Source: Membranipora membranacea
Lineage: Eukaryota; Bryozoa; Gymnolaemata; Cheilostomatida; Membraniporidae
Assembly: GCA_914767715.1 (NCBI GenBank)
Contig: OU612073.1
Location: 7,688,001 to 7,752,000 of the forward strand
Reading direction: 5' to 3'
Length of the DNA stretch: 64,000 nt
Under the pieces are notes generated by a model. The model had not been told where the DNA came from. It worked only from the letters and a program-made list of their open reading frames with translations, and did no database searches. Made by a program: the position numbers and the translations under genes. Below are positions 31,031 through 44,100 of this stretch, in pieces; positions within the stretch are counted from its first letter, which is position 1; every line of letters starts with the position of its first letter.

Positions 31031-34000
31031 ATGTCCAGGTAAATTTCTTTGCTTCTTGATTTTCGATTGGATCTGAAGATTAATGACAACGACACCTGTA
31101 TTTTTCTAGGCAATTGACAGGAGCTGGCGGATTGAAAAAGAAGACTGCAGTAATGATATACATATGTTGTAACTTCATGCTAGTGGCAGGTGAGTAATCA
31201 AACATATACTTGCTGTCATTGTTATGGCTTTACTGATATTAATTGATAGTTCTAATAGAGGGTAAATTAATATTGAGAAATGTTGTCAAGATGTTTGAAT
31301 CCAAGAAAACCTGTTGTTTGAATATTCATTGGTTTTCTCGATTGACAATTTGGCAATCTAAAACAGCTGGTATCTGCCTTCAGTAGGGAGTTTCAGAGAA
31401 ATACCCAAATGTCCCAAATTCCTGCTTTCAACAGCACCCCATTTTTAACCAGAATATTGGAGTTGCCTTTTTGTATTTACAGCTGTAACTTTACAACACC
31501 GTTGCAGAATATTATTTTGCTTCTTTTTCAAAGGTGAAGGGAAAACCGCTGACAACAACAATAACGCCAAGTTCTGTAAATCAGCAGATGGTTGTGAGGT
31601 GATAACCCTAGAAGACATGGATAAAGTGAATCGAGGTGTTATCTACATGGATCCCTATGGTAATGAAAGTGCTCCCAGAAACTGTACAGTGAAAATCAGG
31701 GGGAATCAAACAGGTGTCATCTTCTTCAAGCAGAGATGGAGAGGTGCGACAAGTGGACCATGTCTCAAAGGAAGAACTATAAGCAGCGAGATACACTATG
31801 GGTCATGCCAAGAGCAAAGGGAGTATTTCGACAAAGAGATTGATATCACATTGGAGATAGGAGATATGGCCCAACCAGGCTTTACCATAGACTTCACAGG
31901 TGAGATTCCTCTCAAAAAGTGTAGATTATATTTGCCATTACAATTTGAATGTTACTTTGAATGTTTTTTTCCGCATAGGTGCTATACTGACCAGCTTTCA
32001 CACCTAGTAGGTGCTGTCAGTGGATTGACTTCCGCTTACTACAGCTTGACTATCCATCTGTATAATGTTAAGTAGGCACTCATGTCAACATCATATCGTT
32101 ATCGTCATCATTATAATCCAAAGTTGCTTTGTTACTCTTTTAGTTTATCCAGCGTTCACCACCAGCGAGTATACCCCTGATATTGATGCTCAAAAACAAC
32201 CTGAAGGATATATTACTGACTACATGTTTATGAAGAGTTCCAAGGGAAGACCTCATATAATGAGAGTAAATATAGACAACCTTCCTGTGGCTGCTACAAT
32301 AAATCTTCAGTTAGAGGTCGTCAAGTTGGGCACTTCAAAGAATTCTCATTTTGAAATTTCATACAGAGAAACACGTCCCTCTGGATATGTAATGCAGGAA
32401 GCATTCTACACGGAACTAACTATCATGAACCAGAATCTGAAGTTTATAGGCCCTTATACACTAGAAATACGATATCTGCCAAAGTTAGATGTAACATATG
32501 TGGAATCTCTTCGCATCAAATACGAAGGTGAGTGAGCAGCCACCTAAATTAGGAGTTGTGCATTCACATCATGTGACCTGGGGCTACAAGTTTGATGGCA
32601 AGTATCCACTATCAAACACTTACTTGATTGATACGGAATGCCACAAGATGTGACTTAAATTATTTTTGCTTCAAATCCTTAAACTAGGAAACTACAACTA
32701 TTTGTTTTATCAGATAATAGTTGAGGTGATTTATATGCTGTTTGCTTTCGATTTCAGTTAAATGGTGTCCTGATACTAAAGTAATAAATAACCTTGAACA
32801 TCTCCAGCAAACCCAGATAAATTCATCAGAATACACTGCGATATGTAAGCTGGGATATAAACTGGAGTCCAAGGAAACCCATTACACCTGTCATGATGGA
32901 GAGGAATGGCTTCAAACACCGAGATGCAGTAAGAAAGGAAATGACACAACTGAGACAGCAACAGATAATATCCCATCCGATCATGGTATGCTCGCTCGTA
33001 CAATTAGTGGTGTTTGTTGTGTGTTATAAGCTCTAGAACATGCTGTCAAAAGGACCATTACTAAGATTAGAAGTTTTTTTTCATTTTCACATACGAAGCG
33101 CGTTGATTAAGCATAGTACAAACAGGAAATGCTCACAGAATTTGGCACTGTGTATCAGTTGTCCCCGTATTCACAGAATGCCCAAAACAACCAATATAAG
33201 GGGCTTTTTTTGGTGTTTTCAGCATTCTGTGGTGCGCAATTCAAGGAAAACCTTATTCTGTTGGCATTTCCTGTTTGTACTATACTCAATCAAAGAGGCT
33301 TCGTATGTGAGAACGCTCAAAAGAAAATCTTTTGGCCCTAGTAATGGTCCTTTTTTCAGCACCTTTTGGTGTTGTAGTAAAATGATGCCAAATGAATCTA
33401 CATTTGATGATGGTCTGTGCTGATCTTGGTACATGTTTTATACTGCAGAAAATTGGGGTGCTTCGTTTTAACCGCAATTCAGTGGAAACTAGCGAGAAAT
33501 TTGGCTCTTACTTATTCAATCTGACTCAAATCCTGTCTTAAAATTTCACATTATATCATCAAATTTCGAAAATCAAACACATTATGACGATACGTAAAAA
33601 GCCACTTTTCAACCAAAAATTAGGATGGACTATATCTCTAAGAATAAATATTACCTGTTTAGAGATTTCTAGCAATCAAATTAGCTCAGCCATCCACTTT
33701 GCTAAAAATAGCCTTTTCGGCCTCATTTCCTTGATAAAATGACGCCTCCAATCACATATTTGATGAGTAGCTTGGCAGCTTTCTAACGTGTATAGAAAGT
33801 CAATTACCCACACAATAAGCACAGCCCTGTGTCAGTTCTATTAGAAAAGTGGATATATTAAAACAATAAATCAAATATTGTTAGTTCATAATGCAAATAA
33901 AAAAAAAAATTAAAAACAAATTTTTAAATTTATTAGCAAGGATCATATTGGTCAGGTGGAGGCAATAAATCACTTTGATCTGCACCATGATCCCAATTTT

Positions 34001-37000
34001 CAGACTTTGTTGAAATTTTCTGCAAATGGGTTCACAGACTGTTTTATGTCATATGCTCTAATGACTTTTCAGCCTGAGATCTTTGAAACCCTACCAAACA
34101 TGGCCTAGTAGGACTGTCAATTTAACACAGCTTTGTCATAATTCTATGTTTTGTTTATGTGTTCAAGTGAGTTTTAAAAAGTAAATTCAGGCTCAAGCAA
34201 CTCAATGTGTTTGGCACATTCAATATGGCACAAAAAAACGAAGCCAATATTCATTCAAGTAATATCCACTGTTTTTTCAAGGTGATCGTCAACTCAAGGC
34301 AGTGCGTCCATATCTTACAAGTAGAGCGGATGTGACAGGGAGATTGACCTGGATACCTATCTTTGCTGGAGTTTTTGTTGCACTATCCATGCTTATCAGA
34401 CTACTGGGAGGGACTTATCGTCACTTTAAACAGAGGTCCGTTCAAATTATCCGATCAACAGGCTAGATGGGCAAGCTGTTGTAATTTTTGTAACCCATGA
34501 CTTACAGCCGGGAAGTAAGAAAGCTTATTCTTTTTTTCACATTCTGTTTTTATATTGATTTGTAGGACTAGACGTAGATCACTGAAACAAAAGACCACTA
34601 GACCATTACCACAATTACCTAATGTAGAAAGTGGTCAGCGCAATATGGCAGGTAAGTGAAATCTCAAACTGTATACCATAAAGTTATTTTTGCAAAACCG
34701 CTTCATTTGCCGGGAATGAGAAAAATTGGACAACACAGCTAACTTCCCTTGGGTAAGATGATCACAGGCATATCTTCTGACTCTTATCAGAAATTAGTAA
34801 AGAATTTGTAGGGGTTTATTATACTGAACTACAATTACGGTCACTAACACGCTGTATTTACTCAATTTGTATTTACACCAAATAGTTACTTCTTTTAGTA
34901 ATTGAAAATGTTCATTAACAAAATTAGAACAGCCATTTCAGTCACAAACATGGTAAAAAAATTAGAAAAGGCAAATATCATAGCTTGTATTACTAAATAG
35001 CTCAGCCGCCATTTGTCTTGCTATCACTCAGATATGTATTATTATTATGATCATAAATACTCTGTCGATGAAACCCAAAGTGCTGCTTGCAAACATACAG
35101 ACGGTCTTCATATCGAGCAGGTGAAATATTTCGGATATCATTCATAGTAGTACAGCCCGAATACCTCAAAAAATAATACAATTTTTCATTATCTAGACCT
35201 ATTCGCAAAAAGTCTTCTCTACACAAACTGCAGTTACACAAACCACCAAATGATCTTCCAGACCTAACAGGTCCTATCCTCTCACAGGCATCATTACAAT
35301 CTCTACCTGATGATTCCCACAATCTCACTCCAGTGGTCTGTAAAATGTACTGATCTACAATTTAAAATGCTTGGATGAATTTTCTATAACCATTTATGAG
35401 ATGCTCTAGTTATCGATGGGAATTCCAGAAGGAATGCATTGTGGGAGACTCATTAGGAGTGGTAATGAAGATATATAGCCGTCAAAAAAAAATGACAAAG
35501 TTTGAAGTTGATTGTGGCTAACAGGATTGTAGCAAGAAATTTACATTATATGTTGGGACCGTAATAAGAAATAGAGAGGTCCATTTTGTAAATGGGGAGG
35601 GGGGGATGTCTAATAACCTACCTTCTCTGTTCCCAAAAACCAAGAAATACTGCTCACTGGAGCAAAGCAGGAAATGGAATGTTTTGTATTTTGGCTTGAA
35701 GGGGTGTGGACTGGATGTTACTCTAATAATCGCAAATGACGCTATTAAATATTATCTACTGGTATACGCACCTGGTATAGATTTATCCTGACATGTTGAC
35801 GTCCAAAGTCTGGAAGCAGCGTTAGATGTGAAGAGTAGTAGAATCAAAGTGAAAATATTGATACACATTGTGTCTTGGAATGCGGAAGTTAACACCAGCC
35901 ACTGAATGATCCTAACACATTATCATACAGATGTAACTGCTCTTCATTCTTATATACCACTGAAAACTTGTGTAACCCTAATCCATTAATCGGCATTGAC
36001 ATTTTATCTAAGTGGTCTTACGTAGCTATGGTAAAAAGTCAAGCTTGACTGTGTGACAGTTCAATAGAGATGGGATTGGGAAGGGGGTAGGGGTGCTGAA
36101 ATGGTATTAGCATAAAGAGAGGCTGATGACTGGTTAACATCTTAGATCTCAAGCTAAATAACTGCAGGTGTGCTAAATCACTATTACAGGATACAGGTTT
36201 GATAAATGAGACCACAAAGACAAGTTGTAGGCTGGGTCAGAAGCTCTACAGATCATGACTTATAATAATACAGGCTGACACCCAAACAACGATGCAGTCT
36301 TCTCGGATGTGGGGTATCTAAACAACAATATAGGCAGCCAAAGTCTTGGATCTCTATAACCTGTCTCCATATTATTTGTTTTTTGGAATTTTAATAAAAT
36401 ACAACCCTGACAATATTTCTATTCTAGATCGAAAGCATACCAATGACCTTGAGTGCGAATCCGCCACGACACCGGTCTATGATAACTTTGATGAGACTGA
36501 TGTATATGCAGACTACAGCGTCATCAACGAAAATGATATGCTTAGCATATCTCAACAGGAAAGGAGCCCACAGCATTCTAATACAACCCCGCATACTATG
36601 AGTGCACCAAGGTGCACTTCGCCGGGTTTGTTAGGAACATGTTTAAATGAGATGGAAAAAAGAGGGATGCGTTTCCACGAAACTTTAGTAAAGTTGCCAG
36701 AAAATTTAGAAGACAATTCTTCTAGACCTATGGTACCACTTGCTCCACCGTTACCTTGTGCAGGGCCATCAGTATCCAAACCAAATGGCTTTAAACGCTT
36801 GCATAGTAGTACAGTTATTGATGAGACTAGAAATAGCACATCCGAAGAAAGGACTTTAGCTCCTAGAAAAACTAAAGACAATGAGACTGAGAACAAACAA
36901 GATGCATTGTCATCTGACCAAAAAACTTGTGACGAGACGACAACAAATACCGTAGCGAGTACTGGGGCTTACAATCTATCTTCTACGTCAGATACTGCTT

Positions 37001-37095
37001 CCAAAAACTGTACCACTCGGATAGACATTGATAACCGTGAACCGATAGATTATGAGGATGCATTAAGTGTTTACGACGTATATACACTTGATTAA
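31031..37095 (+). CDS. R3: full-length CCP-containing type I membrane receptor with tyrosine-rich tail
   Basis: Eight coding exons: 31,031-31,038; 31,110-31,189; 31,534-31,899; 32,144-32,527; 32,758-32,985; 34,282-34,435; 34,566-34,651; 36,428-37,095, giving 657 aa, with mostly phase-1 introns as in exon-shuffled extracellular modules. Order: leader with a hydrophobic core (VMIYICCNFMLVA); a five-cysteine domain that loosely resembles CUB (exon 3); a cysteine-free, beta-rich domain I do not recognise (exon 4); one CCP/sushi module with all four cysteines and the Trp (WCPDT... to EWLQTPRC); transmembrane LTWIPIFAGVFVALSMLIRL; and a 250-residue tail. The tail has VYDNF, ADYSVI, a proline block (PLAPPLP) and a C-terminal DYEDAL-VYDVYTLD, candidate SH2 and SH3 docking sites. 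N3 lies antisense in the last intron. A surface recognition or immune-type receptor is inferred, not shown. Confidence 0.85.
33048..33353. mobile_element. Foldback MITE in R3 intron 5
   Basis: Two inverted arms of about 95 bp (33,048-33,145 and 33,255-33,353) begin AAAGGACCATTACTA and share CACATACGAAGC and GTACAAACAGGAAATGC. The spacer is about 110 bp. There is no protein. The rest of this intron to 34,281 is AT-rich and shows nothing else. Confidence 0.75.
35002..35868 (-). CDS. N3: small secreted eight-cysteine protein nested in R3
   Basis: Exons 35,868-35,772 (97 nt) and 35,354-35,002, about 149 aa. The signal peptide is MCINIFTLILLLFTSNAAS. The mature part keeps the N2 cysteine pattern with small changes: C-x26-C-x3-C-x15-C-x-C-x2-C-x22-C-x20-C, with conserved NDACERIGP, CREDF and YSGCT. 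It runs about 26 residues past the last cysteine with an Asn-rich end that N2 lacks. TATATA lies at 35,951-35,956. It is encoded wholly inside the R3 intron between the juxtamembrane and tail exons, on the opposite strand. N2 and N3 differ at many residues outside the cysteines, so they are diverged but both open. Confidence 0.8.
35951..35956 (-). promoter_or_regulatory. TATA box of N3
   Basis: TATATA on the minus strand about 85 bp before the ATG, followed by a leader conserved with N1, N2 and N4 (GTTACA, CTGTAT, GTTAGGATCATTCAGTGG). Confidence 0.6.
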
Positions 37096-37858
37096 TTATC
37101 GCTTTTTTTTCTTGCTTTTCATATAATGTCCGGGATTTCCGATGACAAATAATTAAGCATTATGTATTGCATTCACCTTGAGCGTCATTAAGCTTCTTCG
37201 TTGTGGGATTATATGAGGTTTAGTGGTTTGAGAAAGGAATGAACCTCTTACTGATATTTCGTTTATCTTAAGAGCATTAACAGAATGGACCAATAGCATT
37301 TCCAAACTTGATCCTGAATCTGCATAATTTTAATCAATCAAAACTACATAATACCTTTGTACACACGTACATAGGATCATTTTAATCCTGTACTTATAAC
37401 AAAGCCTTTTTGTTAACAAAGAGGAGCAAAAAAGGGCAGGTGTCTTGATTGCTCAAATTTCTCCCCTCTGTCCTGTTTGAGTAGGGATACATGCCAAAGA
37501 CAATTAATATTTTCGATCTAATCCTGCCCTGAGTACCTACTCACTGAGGTGTCTTGGTTGTCATGAAGTAAATGAAGCAAGGCAATGAGCATGAAAACAT
37601 AGCATTTTCTGTATGCTTCCCAACCATGAAGTGATAACTGATTACAGCAGCAAAAGTAAGTTATCCCCTCCCGTTTTGATTATAGAACAAAAAACATTTT
37701 ATACTGTGCAATATTTTCAATTGAGTATTTCTATTTTTTATTATATGCACCATGTGTATTGTTCCGACTGCATATATTTTATATTTTAAAAATGTTATAT
37801 TATAAGATCTTATTATCTGCTATGTCATTTTACACAATGAAAAAGTATTTTTACCAGC

Positions 37859-37864
37859 AATAAA
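37859..37864 (+). terminator. Polyadenylation signal of R3
   Basis: AATAAA about 760 bp after the stop codon, close to where similarity between the R2 and R3 3' flanks ends. Confidence 0.5.
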
Positions 37865-37984
37865 AAGTCTACGCTAAAAAAACTGTGCCTATTTTTAAGG
37901 TCCATATGAAATTTCCAACCTGCCTTCACAAGAGCTGCTCTAAGAAAATAGCTAACTTCATCAGATATCAGATATGGTTCAGTG

Positions 37985-38235
37985 TTATCATAGACAAGGT
38001 CGGAGGAAGTGGCGCTGTGGGAGGTGGTGTTGTGGGGGGCGGCGCTACTGCTGGAATTCAGTATGCGATGAGGAATCCAAGTTGGCCATAGTATGAAAAA
38101 AGGGGTCAACAAATCATATACATACAGGTGAAATAAGCTCAATCTGTAGCAAGGCTACAAATTACCACTAGGGCAGAATGAGACCTGATTTTTAGCCTTG
38201 TAACGGAGCTCTAGAACATTGCTGTGAAGTCACCT
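37985..38235 (+). repeat. Best-preserved copy of the glycine-rich dispersed repeat
   Basis: Contains a short open stretch rich in glycine and valine codons (GGSGAVGGGVVGGG) ending in TAG at about 38,091, then the CTACAAATTACCACTAG...CTTGTA core found at 5.95, 6.6 and 13.8 kb. I cannot tell whether it once belonged to a gene. From 38,240 to 40,370 I see no gene; 40,267-40,296 is a C homopolymer. Confidence 0.5.
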
Positions 38236-40374
38236 AATTCAGCCATATGGTAGCATATCTACCGAATCATTTCACAATGCAATAACGCCCGTTATAGCAA
38301 TGTCTTCCATAATGCAGAAAATAAATCAGGGCAAATGATAGACGAAAAAGAGAAAGTAAGCTGTGACCAGAGAAAGAGGAAATATAAGATCAAACCACTT
38401 TATCAGCCTGTTGGTGATCTAACATAGACTCATTTGTCCTGTTTTTTTTTCAGGTAAAAGTAGAGTGAGTAATACACAGGGGTTTTCTTGACACCAAATA
38501 AATAAAAAGTCCACCGTTTTTCATTATAGGAATCCCCAGCTGCAATTGGACTGCTCAAAGAGGATCATCAAAATGTCATAGCGGCCAGCCTTGTAACTGT
38601 TCCCTCCCAATAATCACCGTTCATTGTTGCATAGTTTTTTCTGTGTAGTAGCTTCTCTTCATGAATTCACTCTTCAACTTTAACGAGCTCACAAAAAGCT
38701 TTCAAAAGCAGCTGTCGGTTTACTAGCTAACTGCTTTAATGTGGCAGACAACCACAAAAGTTATATTTTGATATTTGATGCTTTATGATGTACTTCTTCT
38801 AAATTTGGATGTTATAAATAAATGTTAAATTTCAATTACCAACTCTCTTCCACCATTTTGTTTCAGTAACACAAATACCCATACTCGCAAAATAAATATC
38901 GTATTGGAAAAAAATAATGTATAAAAGAATTTGTTCCTAAAATCGAAGCAGTTATCTTTTGTTGAGTCAATCTTAAAATATAAACAGTCACCTCCGTTAC
39001 AAAATCATCTACAAAGCCACTACTATTATTGCTCTCAATAACAAAAATTAAACATTTTCTTTGAGATTATAATAGCTTCTCAACTTAATTCAGTTTATTG
39101 CAGCCATGGTGGAAGGGCTACCGACTGCCCTGTGGTGCAGATCCAAGGCTTATACCTTGGATTTCCATCGTTGAGTATGTTGCTTACTGGTGAAGGTTAA
39201 TTGCATCTTGATACGTATTTAGTGGTGCCAGGGTTGTCTTCTACTTTAACTCAATGTATTCCAGCAATCACTGGTTTAGCTGGAATACTTCAATATAAGT
39301 ATCACAACCAACAGTCTACTGATTTACTTTCGACAATGATGACGGGTGACTAAATATCTGGTCTTGAGATCAAGAGATACTGACAGAGGTTGACCAGGTA
39401 AACCGTCACCATGGTTATCATATAGACTGGCAGCAGTTTCAGCTGAATTGCAGCAATTTGATCACTGATCTGCATAGTCCATAGATATAAAAACTGCTTT
39501 AATATCTATCGCATAGTCGCAGCAGAATGCAGGCGTATTTCTATGACATACCATTATTAATATATACCACAGCTGGTCGTCAAAAAAACTAATTGAGAAT
39601 CTGCTAATGTTCTGATTGAAGTCATTTACCTCAGTATATTTCTCAGTCGGCATAATCTCTGGCACCGTCCTCTACAGCTGTGACCTGCTGGGTATCTGTT
39701 CTCTCATGAGTCAGCTTACATGCCGGTCAGCAACCACTTTTCTTATTGAACTGCTTTGAGTTACGTGGAAAGGCTAGTAGAGGTTTGCTGTTGTTTGGCA
39801 AGTCCTTACATTACTAAGATCTTCGTATTAATAATTCTGTATTTAATGAAGTGCTTTAGACAGGGTAGCATTTATTGGTAGTAGTGTTGTATTGAGCCAG
39901 CAAAAATGAAAATGAGCCGAGCCACTGAAATTTCCCTAAATTATGGTACGAGTCGGGTCGAGTCGAAAAGAGCGGTGAAATGGATTTACATTACGACTTC
40001 ATAAGTCTCCTACACTGTCTTCAGATATCACAATTTAAAAGAATGATGGATATTCATCCACTAATCACTAGTGCAATTAGCTAATTAATAGTACATGTTA
40101 AGTTTGATTCAGTTTGTAATATATCATCTGGCCATCATCTAGCTAGACATAATGAACTATGTTGAGACCAAGTTTCATCAAATTCTGTCAAGTATTTATC
40201 AAATTATATATGTCTGAAGAAAGCTTTATGTAGTGTTTAGTCTGAGCCCCCAGACTTTGCCCCCTGTCCGACGGCCCCCCCCCCCCCCCCCCCCCCGGAT
40301 GTAGTGTTGTAAGCCGTTCATAATAATCACAGCAAAAGCGTGACTAATAGCTATATGATTTATCATCGCATAAA

Positions 40375-40445
40375 ATCCATAGCATAGTGGTTAAGATCAT
40401 GGACTGTGGTGCACTAGGTCTCAGGTTCAGTCCAGGTGCAAGCAG
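40375..40445 (+). repeat. tRNA-derived (Ser/Leu-like) SINE head
   Basis: Has a perfect A box (TAGCATAGTGG, then TTAAG) and a near B box (GGTTCAGTCC) about 45 nt later, in the layout of a class II tRNA, but the stems do not pair well. It lies about 330 bp upstream of the IAP promoter. Confidence 0.6.
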
Positions 40446-40708
40446 TATTTTGACCATCAATCTAGTGGTTGAGACCTGTAAGGATGTAGACCTCTGGCAG
40501 TCTGGCGGTAATAATAGCGAAAGTGTAGACTTGCTACTGACAACATACAACCAGTTTCATTGCTCATGAACTTGGGATTCCCATCTTACAAAGCCTGTAC
40601 TAATCTGGGGAACTCCAAAGTTTTTTGTATCACAATTAGTCATGTGACAACTTGCGTGCATGACTCATTAGTGGAATTCGGAAATGAGAGAATATTATCA
40701 GCCCAGAG

Positions 40709-40778
40709 TATAAAACTGAACACCAAGTCACAGCCAGACATTATTCATGTGAGGCATCGGGACACAGGGACACAAATG
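40709..40778 (+). promoter_or_regulatory. Candidate promoter and leader exon of the IAP gene
   Basis: TATAAAA at 40,709-40,715, then about 60 bp ending CAAATG at a GTAAGC donor. Joined to the exon at 41,074, this ATG opens a frame that ends within exon 41,421, so it would be an upstream ORF and not the main start. Confidence 0.4.
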
Positions 40779-41108
40779 GTAAGCGCGATATCATCCAATC
40801 CTGGTGATTGGACATAATTTAACTATCGAATTCTAGAGTATGCACAGCGTTCACATTTCAGCATCAAAATGAATTGATCTTTGCTTCAATATCAAGGTGT
40901 CTGTGCATAATATTTTTTTGCAAGGACAGCGTTTATGCAGGTTGGTGCATACTAGGAGAAACCATCATGACCTGTATCCCCTAGAATGCTACATGTCTCA
41001 ACCTTATTATGAAGATGTAAAACACCTCCCGGTTCATCCAGCTGAACCCTAATATTTTTATGCCTTTTTTGTAGATTGTGGGAGTTTGTATATGCAAGAA
41101 AGCAAGTC

Positions 41109-44100
41109 ATGAGCGACTTTGGTACAAGGACGAAGACATTCTACTTTGCACGAGAGAGGTCAAAGAAGGGCAGACCGACAGGGGTAACCAAAGATGTAGA
41201 AAATGTAGAATGTAAGTATATACAATACAAGCAGTTGCTAGCTACTTCTACTGTAGGTGATGTGTTGTGCCGTGTAGACTCCTAGAAGTTACGTTTTATT
41301 TTTATATTGAGATATCTTTGGGTCGGTGATATCTTTGGGGTGTTTGACCCTGGCCTTGGTATAGAATAGGGTGAAAGTAATGCACAATGAAACATTGCCA
41401 CCGGGTCTTGTGATTTTCAGCAAAGAAGACTATAGCACAGATCACTTTGAACAGTACCATGGGGAAAAAGAAGAAGAAAAGGAAATTTGGACACCCTGAG
41501 AGACTTATGATGAGTTATACTGATAACCTAGCTTCATTCTCAGATTATGATTTCAAACACAGCATAACTAGTTTGTTTGCTGCCGCAGGATTTTGTTTCT
41601 TGGTAGTAGAAGATACACACTGCATACATTGTAATGCCTGTGGACTTACACTGTCTGAGTTTGATAAGCAGATATACGACCCAATCAGTCTACATCAGAC
41701 ATTCAGACCTGACTGTAAGTTCTTCTCTCTAACTTATGATGAAGTGAACAGCAAAAAACAAAAAGGTATGATATTCTATGTATCCTTTGCGCGGAAATTA
41801 GACCAGATTATATTAAATGTTTCATGTATGATTGTAAATTATCAAACAAATTTGACGTGGAGCGTAATATTAGAAACATTTATTAATTGTAATTTGGCCT
41901 ACCCATACGCTCAGGTCTGTAACTTCAGTTGATTCAGATATGGCTCCCTATTAGATGGGGCAACTGGCAACTCCGAATGTCCGTAACAATATTATGTGGT
42001 GTATTTGGGTGATTTGGACGGGGACTAATTTTTTGGGATTTCATAATATGGTAACAGAAATATAACTCATGGATTGAATGTTTGCAGGTATACCCTTGAA
42101 TAACATTGGGTTGCGCTTTTCAAATCAGCTCGGCGTTTGTCATATCTATGCATGCGCTGGCCCACAATTGTCAGTTACATTGGAGGAAATTCAAGTGAAT
42201 TATAGTGCATCACCTCCAATGCTACTGAGTATTATGGCTGTACATAGATAAGATAAGATAAGATAAGATGTACGCCGGCCTGATGACTTTTCAAAATCAT
42301 CTGATCTACAGTCTAGGGTCCAGTTCAAAGTCCTGTCTGAGGACTGGACTCTGATCGAACTCCTCAGATACATCAAACTATTTCGTGCACATTTGGAAAT
42401 TCCGGGGAAATAAACCTGCAACATATTAAAATTCAAAATCATGACCAGTATGCTATTATATCTGTTCGTTCACACAGTCTTATAAAGAAAGGCCAGGTAC
42501 AGAGAACCACTGATCTGCTGAATCAAACCAGTGAATGCACAATCCACATGGTCTGTGGCTATGGGAAGGAATTTGTTTATTGCACTTGGATTCATTTGGC
42601 TCTTGGGTGATTGCATTGTTCCATAATCTAACCAAAAGGAAACATGTGAGTCATATTAGAATAGTTCAAAGGTACCCTATTACGCAACTTACTAGTGTTC
42701 CAGGAACATACAGTCAATAATGGGAATTCCAGGTGTTGCATTGTGGGGGTTTTAAGACGAACAGAAAAACCCTCATGAACAGCCAACATCGGATATCCCA
42801 AAGGGGCAGGAGGTGTACCACCTGACCAATCGCTGTGAAATATTGAAGGGGGCAGAAAGAATTAAAACTTTAAAAATTAAATTTCAAGTCCATGTGACCA
42901 CCTTGTGAGAATATATAATTTTATAATTGTTTTAGCCTAGCAAAAACACAAGAATGCATCCTCTCTACTACAAAACTCCGTATTTTACAGGTAAACATAG
43001 CACAGATGTGGATTCCTTAGAGAGCGTCCCTCTGATGACGATCCAGGAATTACACCCTGAAGTAACTTCTGTAGATACCGAAGCCTCTTCCTCAACAGCA
43101 GACAACAAACTGAACATTTACAACAAGCATCAAATCGAAAGGTGACTGGCAATTATATATAATATACATTTTTTTGCAACAACCTGTATTTAGGGACAAC
43201 TCCGATCAGAGACAACGGCAAACATACCTATGCAGTAATACCAAAGCAGATTACAGCAGAGAAAGCCGCCTTGGAACAAGGCTATTATAATAAGTAATTT
43301 AAAAGAAATTATTTCTGATAGGTAGACAAATATTAGGATTATGTAGGGATGGTTATGAAGACCCACATGAGCGTTGTCTTGTTAAAATGTTTCATTTGAA
43401 GTTGATTTGTTACAGGTGTTCAAAAGTGATAGGACAGCTTTCCTGGGAGAAGCGAGAGAAGTTTGCTCCCTATAAAAATGACATGCATTGTGATATTTCG
43501 AGACAGCAGTCATTTCTAGAGCAACTTTTACCAAGCCATCTCACTGTTAACAAGCTTGCTGCAAGGGGATTCTACTTTGGTAAGCGCACATCATATAGAT
43601 ATTGTTAGTTTTATAATATGTATGATGTCAACATATGTAATGAAACTGCTTTGAAGTGTTGGTCATCAAACATTTATATCGGTGATATCAGTTTCTGTTA
43701 TTGCATTTCAAACAGCAATAATAAAATCCTTTATTTCCTCTCCGGCAATTTCCATAAAATTAGCTCATTGCATCTTATTCCAAAGGAATAGATGATTCCA
43801 GTGTCATGGAAACTACTCAAAAAATATTTATGCAGTCATGCTAATGATTACTTTGCACATTTCACCATTTGAATGCGATGAAAATAGCTTGATATCAATA
43901 CTGTAGGTGGCAGAAATGATGATACAACAGAGATCAAGTGCGCTTTTTGCAAGGTAGCAATTCTTTTAACTGAAGAAGTAAATTCTATATCAGAAGTGGA
44001 CAAGTGCCATTACAGCCTGAAGCCAGGCTGCTTGTTTCTAAGAGGTAGGGAATAGCAATACTAATAAATTACGGTAATAAATAATTTATAATATAATTAA

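Noticed and set aside
39462-39665. 67-codon minus-strand frame
   Set aside because: Isolated, no splice signals or family motifs.
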